A DNA stretch of 64,000 nt, from NCBI RefSeq assembly GCF_001399975.1, contig NZ_LKBD01000013.1:34339-98338 (forward strand), written 5' to 3'. This DNA is from Pseudoalteromonas sp. P1-9. GTDB taxonomy: Bacteria; Pseudomonadota; Gammaproteobacteria; Enterobacterales; Alteromonadaceae. Every line of letters starts with the position of its first letter. The first letter of the stretch is position 1. Made by a program: the position numbers and the translations under genes. Below the pieces are notes generated by a model. That model saw only the letters and a program-made list of their open reading frames with translations, had not been told where the DNA came from and made no database searches. Below, in pieces: positions 1-8,109 of the stretch.

Positions 1-69
1 ATCAGGATAAGCATCCTTATCAATTGATTCTAAACTCTCTTTTAATTCACTTATTGAATAGTTCTCAAT
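1..69 (-). CDS. N-terminal fragment of a small protein, cut by the window edge, no standard start codon
   Basis: The minus strand stays open from about position 90 to the window edge and reads like protein: a Tyr-Ser start, then SELKESLESIDKDAYPD. This resembles the N-terminus of small proteins in which a short helix is followed by an 'ID.xxYP' motif; that resemblance is from memory and weak. A GGAG (72-75) precedes an ATT codon at 67-69 at only two bases, and in-frame stops lie at 91-96, so no ATG, GTG or TTG is available. It is either a rare ATT start, a gene whose start is mutated, or chance. Confidence 0.3.
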   Translation of the reverse strand, partial: MENYSISELKESLESIDKDAYPD

Positions 70-580
70 TACTCCTAGAAAGCTTACAGCTTATTAGTGC
101 GCATTTTGATTTAAGGAAGCTATCCACAACCTAAAACTCGCAGGCTAATAAAATTTTTATTTAATATTTTTAGTAGGTTATCAGTAGTCTTTGACGCGAG
201 CAACGGGAAAATGGTTTGGTAAATATGTGCTATTACAAAACCGCGCCTAAAATGGCGCGTTTTTGGCTAATGCTACTTAAACCTGCATTTTTGCAAAGGT
301 GAACAGTCAACACTAATTTTTTGATAAAGCAAAATGAAACGTCTGTTATTTACTTAAGAAGCGAAGTTTAATACTGACTCAATGACGCAGCTAATCATGA
401 TAACAGCATCTCCATTTATCCGTGTAGTATCACACCACAAGAAAGCGAGAGCCTTGTTGGCACTCGTTTATGCAGTGATATATCCGACCACATATTTAGC
501 CAATAGACAGATGTAACGTTTGTTTTAAAAAGCCTACGTCAGAGCTGTAAACATCTTAAAGGCGGTTTAGTTTATGTCAC
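70..580. other. Intergenic stretch without a recognisable gene
   Basis: About 510 bases with stops in all frames at short intervals. Apart from the terminator at 242-264 I see no gene, RNA or clear repeat. It separates the edge fragment from the 3' end of rhlE. Confidence 0.5.
242..264. terminator. Intrinsic terminator, probably bidirectional
   Basis: The stem CGCGCC/GGCGCG (242-247 with 254-259) has a six-base loop, is followed by five T on the plus strand and is preceded by four A, so it could work from either side. No gene ends immediately next to it; rhlE stops about 320 bases away. Confidence 0.6.
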
Positions 581-1879
581 TTATCGGCGCTTACGTTTAT
601 TTGATTTCTTTTTACTTGATGTATCTGGCATAGGTTCAAAATTGCCATATTCATCGTCATCAAACTGATTCGTTTTGGACTTTTTCCCTGCCGTTTTGCC
701 TTTTTTAGGTTTGCTAATGCCTTGCCCGCCCCACAACTGTTCGGCTCGTTGAATACTCGGTATAAACCCGGCGACTACCTGCTGTTCAAACTTACGGTTG
801 ATAAGGCGCTCAATGGCATTCAATTGCTTGCTTTCATCGCTGCTAAATAACGAAATAGACACACCTTTTTTGCCAGCACGTCCGGTGCGGCCAATGCGAT
901 GCACATAATCTTCCGCCACATAAGGTAAATCGTAGTTAATTACGCAAGGTAGGTGGTTAATATCAATACCACGTGCGGCAATGTCGGTAGCAACGAGTAC
1001 GTTTATATCGTTGTTTTTAAATGCCGTAAGCGCCTCAGTACGGGCGTGCTGTGTGCGATTAGCGTGAATTGATTCCGCGCTTATACCAGCTTCTTTTAAT
1101 GTGGTTACGAGTGCATCGGCACCTTGCTTGGTGCGGCTAAACACCAATACTTGCTGCCAGTTATGTTTTGACAATAAGTGAATTAACACATTACTTTTTT
1201 GATTTTTTTCAACGTGATAAAGCGTTTGCTTGATGTTATCAACTGTTGTATTCGCGGCTTCAACTTCAATCAATTGTGGCTCGTGTAACATGGTATTTGC
1301 AAGCGTTCTAATCTGATCAGTAAAGGTTGCTGAAAACATTAACGTTTGGCGCTTATTCGGTAATAATTCACTGATTTCTTTTATGTCGTCAATAAACCCC
1401 AAGTCCAACATGCGGTCGGCTTCATCAAGCACTAGGGTGTGTAACTGGTCAAAACAAACGGCGTTTTGTTGATGTAAATCGCGCAAGCGCCCAGGCGTTG
1501 CAATTAACACATCAACACCTTGCTCAAGTGCGGCTATTTGCGGCTCAATTCGCACACCACCAAATACGGCCAATGAACTTACATTTAAGTGTGCGCTGTA
1601 ATTGCTCACGTTGGTTGCCACTTGTGCAGCAAGCTCGCGAGTTGGCGTAATTATTAACGCTTGTACATTCCTTTTCGTTGTTTTTTCGGTAATCAATTGC
1701 AATATCGGAAGAACGAATCCGGCCGTTTTTCCGGTACCTGTTTGGGCAATGGCTATTACATCTTGGCGTTTTAAAATAGTTGGAATTGCTTCACGTTGAA
1801 TGGCAGAAGGCGCATCGTAACCTTGCTCTGCAATTGCGGTTAGAAGTGCGTTGTTAAGACCAAGGGTTTTAAAACTCAT
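581..1879 (-). CDS. rhlE: ATP-dependent DEAD-box RNA helicase RhlE
   Basis: Cytoplasmic RNA helicase that unwinds RNA and ribonucleoprotein using ATP; the RhlE family is linked to ribosome assembly and RNA turnover. The Q motif lies at residues 3-28, Walker A AQTGTGKT at 45-52, PTRELA at 79-84, DEAD at 152-155 and SAT near 183, followed by the helicase C domain with ARGIDI and HRIGRTGRAG. The tail is basic and disordered (lysine and arginine rich), typical of RhlE. The start is placed at 1879, where the Q-motif phenylalanine follows at the usual distance; a longer frame to 1945 would add a hydrophobic stretch that does not fit. It is transcribed alone. Confidence 0.93.
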   Translation of the reverse strand: MSFKTLGLNNALLTAIAEQGYDAPSAIQREAIPTILKRQDVIAIAQTGTGKTAGFVLPILQLITEKTTKRNVQALIITPTRELAAQVATNVSNYSAHLNVSSLAVFGGVRIEPQIAALEQGVDVLIATPGRLRDLHQQNAVCFDQLHTLVLDEADRMLDLGFIDDIKEISELLPNKRQTLMFSATFTDQIRTLANTMLHEPQLIEVEAANTTVDNIKQTLYHVEKNQKSNVLIHLLSKHNWQQVLVFSRTKQGADALVTTLKEAGISAESIHANRTQHARTEALTAFKNNDINVLVATDIAARGIDINHLPCVINYDLPYVAEDYVHRIGRTGRAGKKGVSISLFSSDESKQLNAIERLINRKFEQQVVAGFIPSIQRAEQLWGGQGISKPKKGKTAGKKSKTNQFDDDEYGNFEPMPDTSSKKKSNKRKRR

Positions 1880-2017
1880 GTAATGTGTTCTCAAAAGAAT
1901 GAATAAGAAAAGGGTGCATGTTAAGAAGCGAAGCAATAAGCACACTTCATCGCGAGCTGTATTCTATCACCTTTTGGCATTTTAGTAATTTTGAGAATGG
2001 AGTGTATAAATGAAATG

Positions 2018-2043
2018 CTCGCGCAATTGCTTAACTGCGCGAG
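2018..2043 (-). terminator. Hairpin after the TSUP gene
   Basis: A perfect 8-bp stem CTCGCGCA/TGCGCGAG lies 25 bases past the stop of the TSUP gene on its coding strand. The T tract is imperfect, so efficiency is uncertain. Confidence 0.55.
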
Positions 2044-2067
2044 AATAAATAGCCTGAGTGTTTAAGC

Positions 2068-2877
2068 TTAACTTAGCAACATGTTTGCTGCCATAATCAC
2101 CAATAGCACAGCAAAAATCTTTTTAATGGTGCTAACAGGCAAGTGATGGGTCGCTTTAGCGCCAAGCGGAGCGGTAAACCACGAAGTACAGACAATGCCA
2201 AATAACGCTGGCAAATACACAAAGCCGGCGAAACCTTGCGATAAACTCAGTTGTTCACTACCCGACACAATATAGCCAACCGAGCCAAACACTGCGATTA
2301 CAATGCCACACGCTGACGCGCAGCCAATCGCTTTTTTCATATTCACCGAAAAAAATGTCAGTAGCGGTACAAGTACAGCGCCACCACCTATACCAATCAT
2401 TGCTGATAAGCCGCCAGTAAGTGTGGTAAGCACAGTGAGTAGCCCTTTATTGGGCAGCTTACGGGCTGTGTCATCAGTTTGAGTGTTACCAAACATCATT
2501 TTTATGGCAATAAATACAACGCTGACAACGAATACCAAACGTACGGCCTTTTCTGGTAGCATTGCAGCCATAAAGCCGCTTAGTAACGCACCTAATGCAA
2601 CGCCTGTCATAATCCAAGGCGCTAGCTGCCAAGGCACATTGCCATTTTTATGATGGGCAATAGCAGAGGAGGTTGATGTAAACAAAATAGATGCAAGGGA
2701 TGTGGCAACTGCGGTGATCACAATTTGTTCTTCTGGCAGCACGGAAAAATGCAACAAAATCATACTTAAAATGGGCACAATCACTAAGCCGCCGCCAATT
2801 CCCAGTAAGCCAGCAAGAAAGCCAACACCACTGCCTAATACTGCACAATAAACAAATAGTTCGATTAGTTCACTCAT
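2068..2877 (-). CDS. TSUP-family membrane permease (TauE/SafE-like sulfite or sulfonate exporter)
   Basis: A 269-residue polytopic inner-membrane protein with about eight hydrophobic segments in two similar halves, each starting with a glycine-rich signature (GFLAGLLGIGGGLVIVP near residue 20 and LSAMIGIGGGAVLVPLL near 160). This repeat is typical of TauE/SafE proteins, which move sulfite, sulfoacetate or other sulfur-containing anions. The substrate here cannot be told from sequence. GGCGATGGA precedes the ATG as a plausible ribosome site. A truncated paralog of this gene lies at 39870-40138. The neighbouring mesX-mesD genes make a sulfur theme possible but not proven. Confidence 0.88.
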   Translation of the reverse strand: MSELIELFVYCAVLGSGVGFLAGLLGIGGGLVIVPILSMILLHFSVLPEEQIVITAVATSLASILFTSTSSAIAHHKNGNVPWQLAPWIMTGVALGALLSGFMAAMLPEKAVRLVFVVSVVFIAIKMMFGNTQTDDTARKLPNKGLLTVLTTLTGGLSAMIGIGGGAVLVPLLTFFSVNMKKAIGCASACGIVIAVFGSVGYIVSGSEQLSLSQGFAGFVYLPALFGIVCTSWFTAPLGAKATHHLPVSTIKKIFAVLLVIMAANMLLS

Positions 2878-3057
2878 TCCATCGCCTCGTTTTTATAGTT
2901 GATTTGTCGTCGCTGGCGTTGGAGCAGAAACTTATAGATTCGCTTATGCCTACAACAAAGGCGCAAAAGTATAGCAATATTGTGTTTAATTACAGATAGA
3001 TAAACTGCAGTTGCGCGGTGAGTAATATTCACATTCAACATGAAGTAAATTTAATTT

Positions 3058-3081
3058 AGCAGTTTAGATGTTTAGATATCT
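3058..3081 (+). promoter_or_regulatory. Three tandem met-box-like octamers (putative MetJ operator)
   Basis: Three adjacent octamers, AGCAGTTT, AGATGTTT and AGATATCT, match the MetJ box AGACGTCT at 5, 6 and 6 of 8 positions. MetJ binds two or more contiguous octamers, so the head-to-tail run is as telling as the matches. It lies about 250 bases before mesX in the 452-base gap between the TSUP gene and mesX. The rest of that gap holds a possible leader with short dyads (around 3150-3195) and no other gene. MetJ control is inferred. Confidence 0.55.
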
Positions 3082-3329
3082 TAACTTCTTTTGTCTTGTG
3101 CATGCTTTTTCGTTGTAAAAAGTGCGAAGCGAAGTGCTAAGAAATGAATATGCTTCACGTTTTAAGTGAAAGAAAACCGTTTTTCTTCATGATACTGAGC
3201 GCGTATAAATTACTCATCTTTTAACGTGAACTTATTTTCAGTCACCGCAAGTGAGCCGTAATACAGTTTTAAAACGGCAGAAAGTGAAATGGAAATACAC
3301 TGAATTTACACATTGGACACACGTACACC

Positions 3330-4307
3330 ATGAATAACGAATTTACTTTTACTGTTAAGCGTTTTCCGTTAGACGAAAACTATCACCCATCAAACAGCAC
3401 GCGTATTACAACCAACTTTGCAAACTTGGCGCGAGGTGAAAACCGCCAACAGAACTTACGCAACGCATTAACTATGATTAATACAAGCTTTAATGCGCGT
3501 GCTAAATGGGATAACAAAAATGGCCAGCGTTACTCAGTTGAGCTAGATATTATTTCGGTAGATATGGAAATAGCGGGTAGTAGCGAGGCATTTCCGTCAA
3601 TTGAAGTATTAAAAACCAATATTATTGACCATGAAACAAATCAGCGCTTTGAAGGCATTGTTGGCAATAATTTTTCTTCGTATGTGCGCGATTATGATTT
3701 TAGCGTGTTACTGCTTGAGCATAACAAAGACAAGTCATCGTTTAGTATTCCTGATAATTTTGGCGAATTACACGGTAAACTGTTTAAAAGCTTCATTAAT
3801 TCAGAGGTATACAAAAATAACTTTAACAAGCCGCCAGTTATTTGCTTAAGCGTTTCGGATAACAAAACTTATTTCCAAAGTGATAATCAGCACCCAGTAT
3901 TAGGTACCGAATATGTGCCAAATGAATCGTCATTAACGGAGCAGTATTTCAAAAAAATGGGCCTACAGGTACGTTACTTTATGCCGCCAAATAGCCAAGC
4001 GCCGCTGGCATTTTATTTTGTTGGCGACCTGCTAAACGATTACACCAATTTAGAACTAATCAGTACGATAAGCACAATGGAAACATTCCAAAAAATCTAT
4101 CGTCCAGAAATTTATAACGCTAACGCAGCGGCAGGAAGTTGTTATCAACCGAGCTTAAAAAATCAAGATCACTCGTTAACGCAAATTGTTTACGACCGTG
4201 AGGAGCGTAGTCAACTGGCAATTAAACAAGGTAAGTTTGCACAAACGCACTTTATTGAACCTTATCAATCGCTACTTGAAAAGTGGTCGGCAAACTTTGC
4301 TGCTTAA
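3330..4307 (+). CDS. mesX: MesX, DUF1852 partner protein of the methionine synthase MesD
   Basis: A 325-residue soluble protein without signal peptide or membrane segment, matching the DUF1852 family in length and pattern. DUF1852 genes nearly always sit next to a short cobalamin-independent methionine synthase. In aerobic bacteria this pair is known as MesX and MesD, and MesX plus oxygen is needed for MesD to make methionine. Which reaction MesX performs is not settled; supplying or forming the methyl donor is one idea. The gene starts an apparent two-gene operon, 21 bases before mesD, behind a run of MetJ-like boxes. The assignment rests on family recall plus context. Confidence 0.85.
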   Translation: MNNEFTFTVKRFPLDENYHPSNSTRITTNFANLARGENRQQNLRNALTMINTSFNARAKWDNKNGQRYSVELDIISVDMEIAGSSEAFPSIEVLKTNIIDHETNQRFEGIVGNNFSSYVRDYDFSVLLLEHNKDKSSFSIPDNFGELHGKLFKSFINSEVYKNNFNKPPVICLSVSDNKTYFQSDNQHPVLGTEYVPNESSLTEQYFKKMGLQVRYFMPPNSQAPLAFYFVGDLLNDYTNLELISTISTMETFQKIYRPEIYNANAAAGSCYQPSLKNQDHSLTQIVYDREERSQLAIKQGKFAQTHFIEPYQSLLEKWSANFAA

Positions 4308-4328
4308 AAAACGGAATTAGCATTAACT

Positions 4329-5357
4329 ATGAAAACATTATTACCGGCATCGACCGCGGGCAGTTTGCCAAAACCATGCTGGCTTGCAGAGCCAGAAGTG
4401 CTGTGGTCACCATGGAAATTAAGCGGCGACGCGCTTGTTGATGGTAAACACGATGCACTAAAAGTATCGCTTCATGAACAGCAACAAGCTGGCGTAGATA
4501 TCGTCAGCGATGGTGAGCAAACGCGTCAGCATTTTGTGACTACCTTTATTGAGCACCTTGATGGTGTTGATTTTGAAAATCGCAAAACCGTGCGCATTCG
4601 TAATCGTTATGATGCAAGCGTACCAACGGTAGTCGGCCCTGTGGCACGAAAAGCCCCGGTGTTTGTTGAAGATGCAAAGTTTTTACGCGCGCAAACCGAC
4701 AAACCAATTAAGTGGGCACTGCCAGGCCCAATGACAATGATTGATACCTTGTATGACGATCATTATAAAAGCCGTGAAAAACTTGCGTGGGAATTTGCCA
4801 AAATTCTTAACCAAGAAGCAAAAGAGCTCGAAGCAGCTGGAGTTAATATTATTCAGTTTGACGAGCCAGCGTTTAACGTGTTTTTTGATGAAGTAAATGA
4901 CTGGGGTATTGCGTGTTTAGAGCGCGCGATTGAGGGCTTAAAGTGCGAAACCGCAGTGCATATTTGCTACGGTTACGGCATTAAAGCAAATACAGATTGG
5001 AAAAAAACGTTGGGCTCTGAATGGCGTCAATACGAAGAAGTATTTCCTAAATTACAGCAATCGAATATTGATATCATCTCTCTTGAATGCCATAACTCGC
5101 GTGTGCCAATTGAGTTACTTGCACTTATTCGTGGCAAAAAGGTAATGGTAGGGGCTATTGATGTAGCAACCGATGATATTGAAACGCCAGAAGAAGTCGC
5201 TAATACGCTACGCGAAGCGCTGAAATACGTGGATGCAGATAAGCTTTACCCATCAACGAACTGTGGCTTAGCGCCGTTGTCGCGTAAGGTTGCACGAGCA
5301 AAGCTTAATGCCCTTGCCCAAGGCGCAGCGATAGTGCGCAAAGAGCTAAACGCTTAG
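4329..5357 (+). CDS. mesD: Folate-independent core methionine synthase MesD
   Basis: Methylates homocysteine to methionine. At 342 residues it corresponds to only the C-terminal catalytic barrel of MetE (about 750 residues), so it lacks the folate-binding N-terminal half. The zinc ligands expected for MetE enzymes are visible: His211 and Cys213 (VHICYG), Glu253 (SLECHN) and Cys312 (TNCGLAP). An aspartate near 179 (FDEPAF) fits the homocysteine pocket. It follows mesX by 21 bases and is closed by a strong terminator. A degenerate copy of its 3' end lies at 10822-10895. Confidence 0.88.
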   Translation: MKTLLPASTAGSLPKPCWLAEPEVLWSPWKLSGDALVDGKHDALKVSLHEQQQAGVDIVSDGEQTRQHFVTTFIEHLDGVDFENRKTVRIRNRYDASVPTVVGPVARKAPVFVEDAKFLRAQTDKPIKWALPGPMTMIDTLYDDHYKSREKLAWEFAKILNQEAKELEAAGVNIIQFDEPAFNVFFDEVNDWGIACLERAIEGLKCETAVHICYGYGIKANTDWKKTLGSEWRQYEEVFPKLQQSNIDIISLECHNSRVPIELLALIRGKKVMVGAIDVATDDIETPEEVANTLREALKYVDADKLYPSTNCGLAPLSRKVARAKLNALAQGAAIVRKELNA

Positions 5358-5383
5358 TAGGTTGACCGCTACATAAGCAAAAG

Positions 5384-5415
5384 AAAAGCGTACGGTTATT
5401 ACTGTACGCTTTTTT
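5384..5415. terminator. Bidirectional terminator between mesD and the AraC gene
   Basis: AAAAGCGTAC pairs with GTACGCTTTT across a ten-base loop, with A and T tracts on both sides, between two converging genes. Confidence 0.85.
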
Positions 5416-5419
5416 ATCA

Positions 5420-6607
5420 CTAGCCTGCTTGCTGACGCTGTTTTTTATATTCCGATGCGGTTTGCCCCATGATTTCTTTGAATGCTTTACTGAAGGTAAC
5501 ACGGTTTGCAAAGCCTGATTCAAACGCAATTCGTTCCAAAGGCCAATGAACACTTGGGTTATCAATAAGCGAAATAGCGTGTTGAATACGGTATCCGTTA
5601 ATAAGACGATAAAAGTTTGTTTGCATGCTTTGGTTGATCACTTGTGACAGGGTATGCGCTTTTATATCGGTTTCGTGTGCGAGTGTGGTTAAAGTGAGTT
5701 TGTCATTTAAGTACAGTTGTTTTACCTTAATTTGTTGCTCTAAGTGTTTGGCAACATGATTACTTTGCTGCTCACTTAAGGCGGAGTGAAAGTACTTGAT
5801 ATTGCTGCTCTCATCTTTATTTTCAGAATAATTTTGCTGTATTAAAGCATGTTCTTCTTTGCTCATAAGCAAATCGGTTTTTTGCAGTGCGATATAACCA
5901 ATTGCCAAAACGATAACAGCAACAAATAGCAGCCAAATATCACTTACCAAAGCAAGTGTACCAATCGCGAAAAACTGCTGACCAATAAAGAGACCTACCC
6001 ACACGAGTTCTAACAAAAAGAGTGATACCACTAAAAACGTAAGCTGTTTTAATACCGCTTTACTGTTATCTGCACGTAGGGCGTTACATACTTTTTCGAA
6101 TTTTTGAATATGCTGCCAACTCAAAAATAAATAGATGCTTAAATGTGTTTTGATTGCTAGAAACAGTAGAACAAACTTGAGCGGAATTACGCGGGCTTCG
6201 GTTTGTGACAAAACAAATTGCCACATGGTGACTTTAGCATCGAGCGATTGAAACACCGATGGTGCGTTATAACACCATAATGAAATTGCAGGAATAAAAT
6301 GAAGTAAAAGTTGATATGTCTTTGGTTTCTCTTCGCCTACCACTAAGCTGACATAGATAAACACCAACGGACCAATGACCAATACTTCGCCAGGAAGCAA
6401 ATCCATAAAATGGGCTAAATGCGGGTATAACCCAAGGTAAAGTGCACCTGCTTCAAATAGTTTGTAGCTGATTATAAAACATACTAAGGCAAGCCATTTT
6501 GCGGTAGTAATATTGGTTAGTTTGGTTTTTCGCCATAGGCTAATCGCCAGCATTAATGCGTGGCTAAAAGCGATAAAGTAAATAACACCTAAAACTGTTC
6601 GTGGCAT
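5420..6607 (-). CDS. Membrane-anchored AraC-family transcriptional regulator
   Basis: The first 240 residues hold about seven hydrophobic segments, and the last 100 (roughly 295-390) form an AraC double helix-turn-helix ending in RIAFESGFANRVTFSKAFKEIMGQTASEYKK. This architecture puts the DNA-binding domain on the cytoplasmic side of the inner membrane with a sensing region in the bilayer; the signal is unknown. It is divergent from the three-gene secreted operon at 6929-10770, whose promoter has a direct repeat with 22-bp spacing as expected for an AraC-type activator. Regulation of that operon is inference. Confidence 0.88.
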   Translation of the reverse strand: MPRTVLGVIYFIAFSHALMLAISLWRKTKLTNITTAKWLALVCFIISYKLFEAGALYLGLYPHLAHFMDLLPGEVLVIGPLVFIYVSLVVGEEKPKTYQLLLHFIPAISLWCYNAPSVFQSLDAKVTMWQFVLSQTEARVIPLKFVLLFLAIKTHLSIYLFLSWQHIQKFEKVCNALRADNSKAVLKQLTFLVVSLFLLELVWVGLFIGQQFFAIGTLALVSDIWLLFVAVIVLAIGYIALQKTDLLMSKEEHALIQQNYSENKDESSNIKYFHSALSEQQSNHVAKHLEQQIKVKQLYLNDKLTLTTLAHETDIKAHTLSQVINQSMQTNFYRLINGYRIQHAISLIDNPSVHWPLERIAFESGFANRVTFSKAFKEIMGQTASEYKKQRQQAG

Positions 6608-6928
6608 ACTTTTTCCAAATTTTGAGGTTATGTTCCTCAGCTTAACTATGAATTTTTTGACAGTGTAAAGTTCAAGGTATTCTTACAGTTTTTTAAATCG
6701 TTTACATGCTTAAATTACCAATATGTTATAGCCTATAAATGGTTAAAGGGAGGTAGAAACGCCATCTAGTTTAAGTATGCATAGGAAAACACATAGAAAT
6801 CAAAAGCGTTTTTAATAGTCTAAAAATCAGTAATTTATAGTCTAAATTGTTAACCTCAAGCTAGTTTTACACACGTGTTTTTATAATAAGTAAGCTTATT
6901 TATCAAATTAAATTGTTAAGGATAAATA
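6608..6928. other. Divergent promoter region between the AraC regulator and the secreted operon
   Basis: A 321-base AT-rich gap without a gene. It holds a direct repeat at 6815-6846 and a TATAAT hexamer at 6882-6887. There is no good -35 at the proper distance (6859-6864 reads AGCTAG), which suits a promoter that needs an activator. A short dyad GAGG/CCTC lies just upstream of the AraC start. Confidence 0.5.
6815..6846 (+). promoter_or_regulatory. Direct repeat ATAGTCTAAA x2 with 22-bp period, putative AraC-type operator
   Basis: ATAGTCTAAA occurs at 6815-6824 and again at 6837-6846, and the wider 13-mers agree at 12 of 13 positions. A 22-bp period puts both copies on the same face of the helix, as usual for AraC-family sites. 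The second copy ends about 12 bases before the expected -35 of a TATAAT promoter. Confidence 0.5.
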
Positions 6929-8107
6929 ATGTTTTCTTGGAATAAAAAACAAATGCTTTTCTTAAGTGCCATCATGGTGTTGGTACACATTTTATCTGTG
7001 CCATTAATAGCACAAGCAGCACCAAAGGGTGCGTCTAGCCAAAAGTATTTTCGTCATATTATGTTTCGTGAATCGCCTTATGCGCCTTATCGTGGCATTC
7101 ACACAATTTCTGAAAAGGTATCTCAAAATAACGCGCATTACCGATTTAGTTATGATGACAATGGGCGCGTCAGCGAAATCCGATACCAAATGAATAACCA
7201 GTTAATTAACGGCAATGAAGTGTGGGATTCGTTTATCTGGTTTTCGCCTAAAGTGGCCATTAGCTATCATAAAGACAAAGAAATTCACACGTATTTTGAC
7301 GCGCAAAATAAGCAAATTTCTGCGCATGGCAAGGTATATCGTGCCGTATACGCTTTAGATAAAAAAGGTAAGCGTGTTGCCTTGAGTTTTTTTGATGAAA
7401 ATGCCAAACCAGTAGAAAGTGCGTGGCATATTCACCGCTATGAGTGGCGACATGAAAATGGCAAAGTATATGAGAAACGCTTTAATTTAAATAATGAACA
7501 GCAGCCACTTCGACCTGAATTTACGTTTTATGAGGTTGAGCTCACATACGACCATGACAACAAACTTAGTTTTGTAAAAAATTTAGGGTTGGATGGAACG
7601 CCGACAAATAACGCCAGTGGCGTAGGTATCGATCGTATTATTTATGATCAACATGGCAATTTCACTCGTTGGCAAGTTTACGATAAAGACGGTAATCCGG
7701 TAGAAGGCAATCGACCTATGGTGCATATGGGCGAACATCTTTACGATGAGTTTGGCAATAAAGTAGGGCTTAGAGGGTATGACAAGTTTGGACAGCGTAA
7801 AGCGTTTAGCTGGGGTGCGTTTGAACATAAAAGCACGTACTACCCAAATGGTAACCAAGAAAGCCATAAAATTTTTGATGAAAACGCCCGTTTAAGTCGT
7901 TATTTAGCAATCGAATATAACCAAACGCATTCACATATTTTATGGTTGAAGTCGCTGGATGAAAAGGAGCAATTATCACCTAGTCCAATGTTAGGCGGCG
8001 CGGCAGCATTAAGATTCGACTATCAAGCCGATGGCGGTGCAAAACGTACTTTGTTTAATCGTGATTTAACTAAGTACACACCAAAACAAACAGAACCGGC
8101 TGAATAA
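6929..8107 (+). CDS. Secreted protein of unknown function with RHS/YD-like short repeats
   Basis: A signal peptide (hydrophobic residues about 9-30, cleavage likely after AQA) precedes 360 residues rich in aromatic, charged and glycine residues. Repeated motifs such as YDDNGRVSEI, YDQHGNFTRWQVYDKDGNP and YDEFGNKVGLRGYDKFGQ recall YD or WG-type beta repeats, but the protein is too short for an RHS toxin and has no toxin tail. I do not recognise a family. It is the first gene of an operon, two bases ahead of the DUF885 gene, and probably acts in the periplasm or at the surface. Confidence 0.75.
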   Translation: MFSWNKKQMLFLSAIMVLVHILSVPLIAQAAPKGASSQKYFRHIMFRESPYAPYRGIHTISEKVSQNNAHYRFSYDDNGRVSEIRYQMNNQLINGNEVWDSFIWFSPKVAISYHKDKEIHTYFDAQNKQISAHGKVYRAVYALDKKGKRVALSFFDENAKPVESAWHIHRYEWRHENGKVYEKRFNLNNEQQPLRPEFTFYEVELTYDHDNKLSFVKNLGLDGTPTNNASGVGIDRIIYDQHGNFTRWQVYDKDGNPVEGNRPMVHMGEHLYDEFGNKVGLRGYDKFGQRKAFSWGAFEHKSTYYPNGNQESHKIFDENARLSRYLAIEYNQTHSHILWLKSLDEKEQLSPSPMLGGAAALRFDYQADGGAKRTLFNRDLTKYTPKQTEPAE

Positions 8108-8109
8108 CT

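Noticed and set aside
5305..5565. Antisense open frame across the 3' ends of mesD and the AraC gene
   Set aside because: It is a shadow of two convincing genes and crosses a strong terminator.
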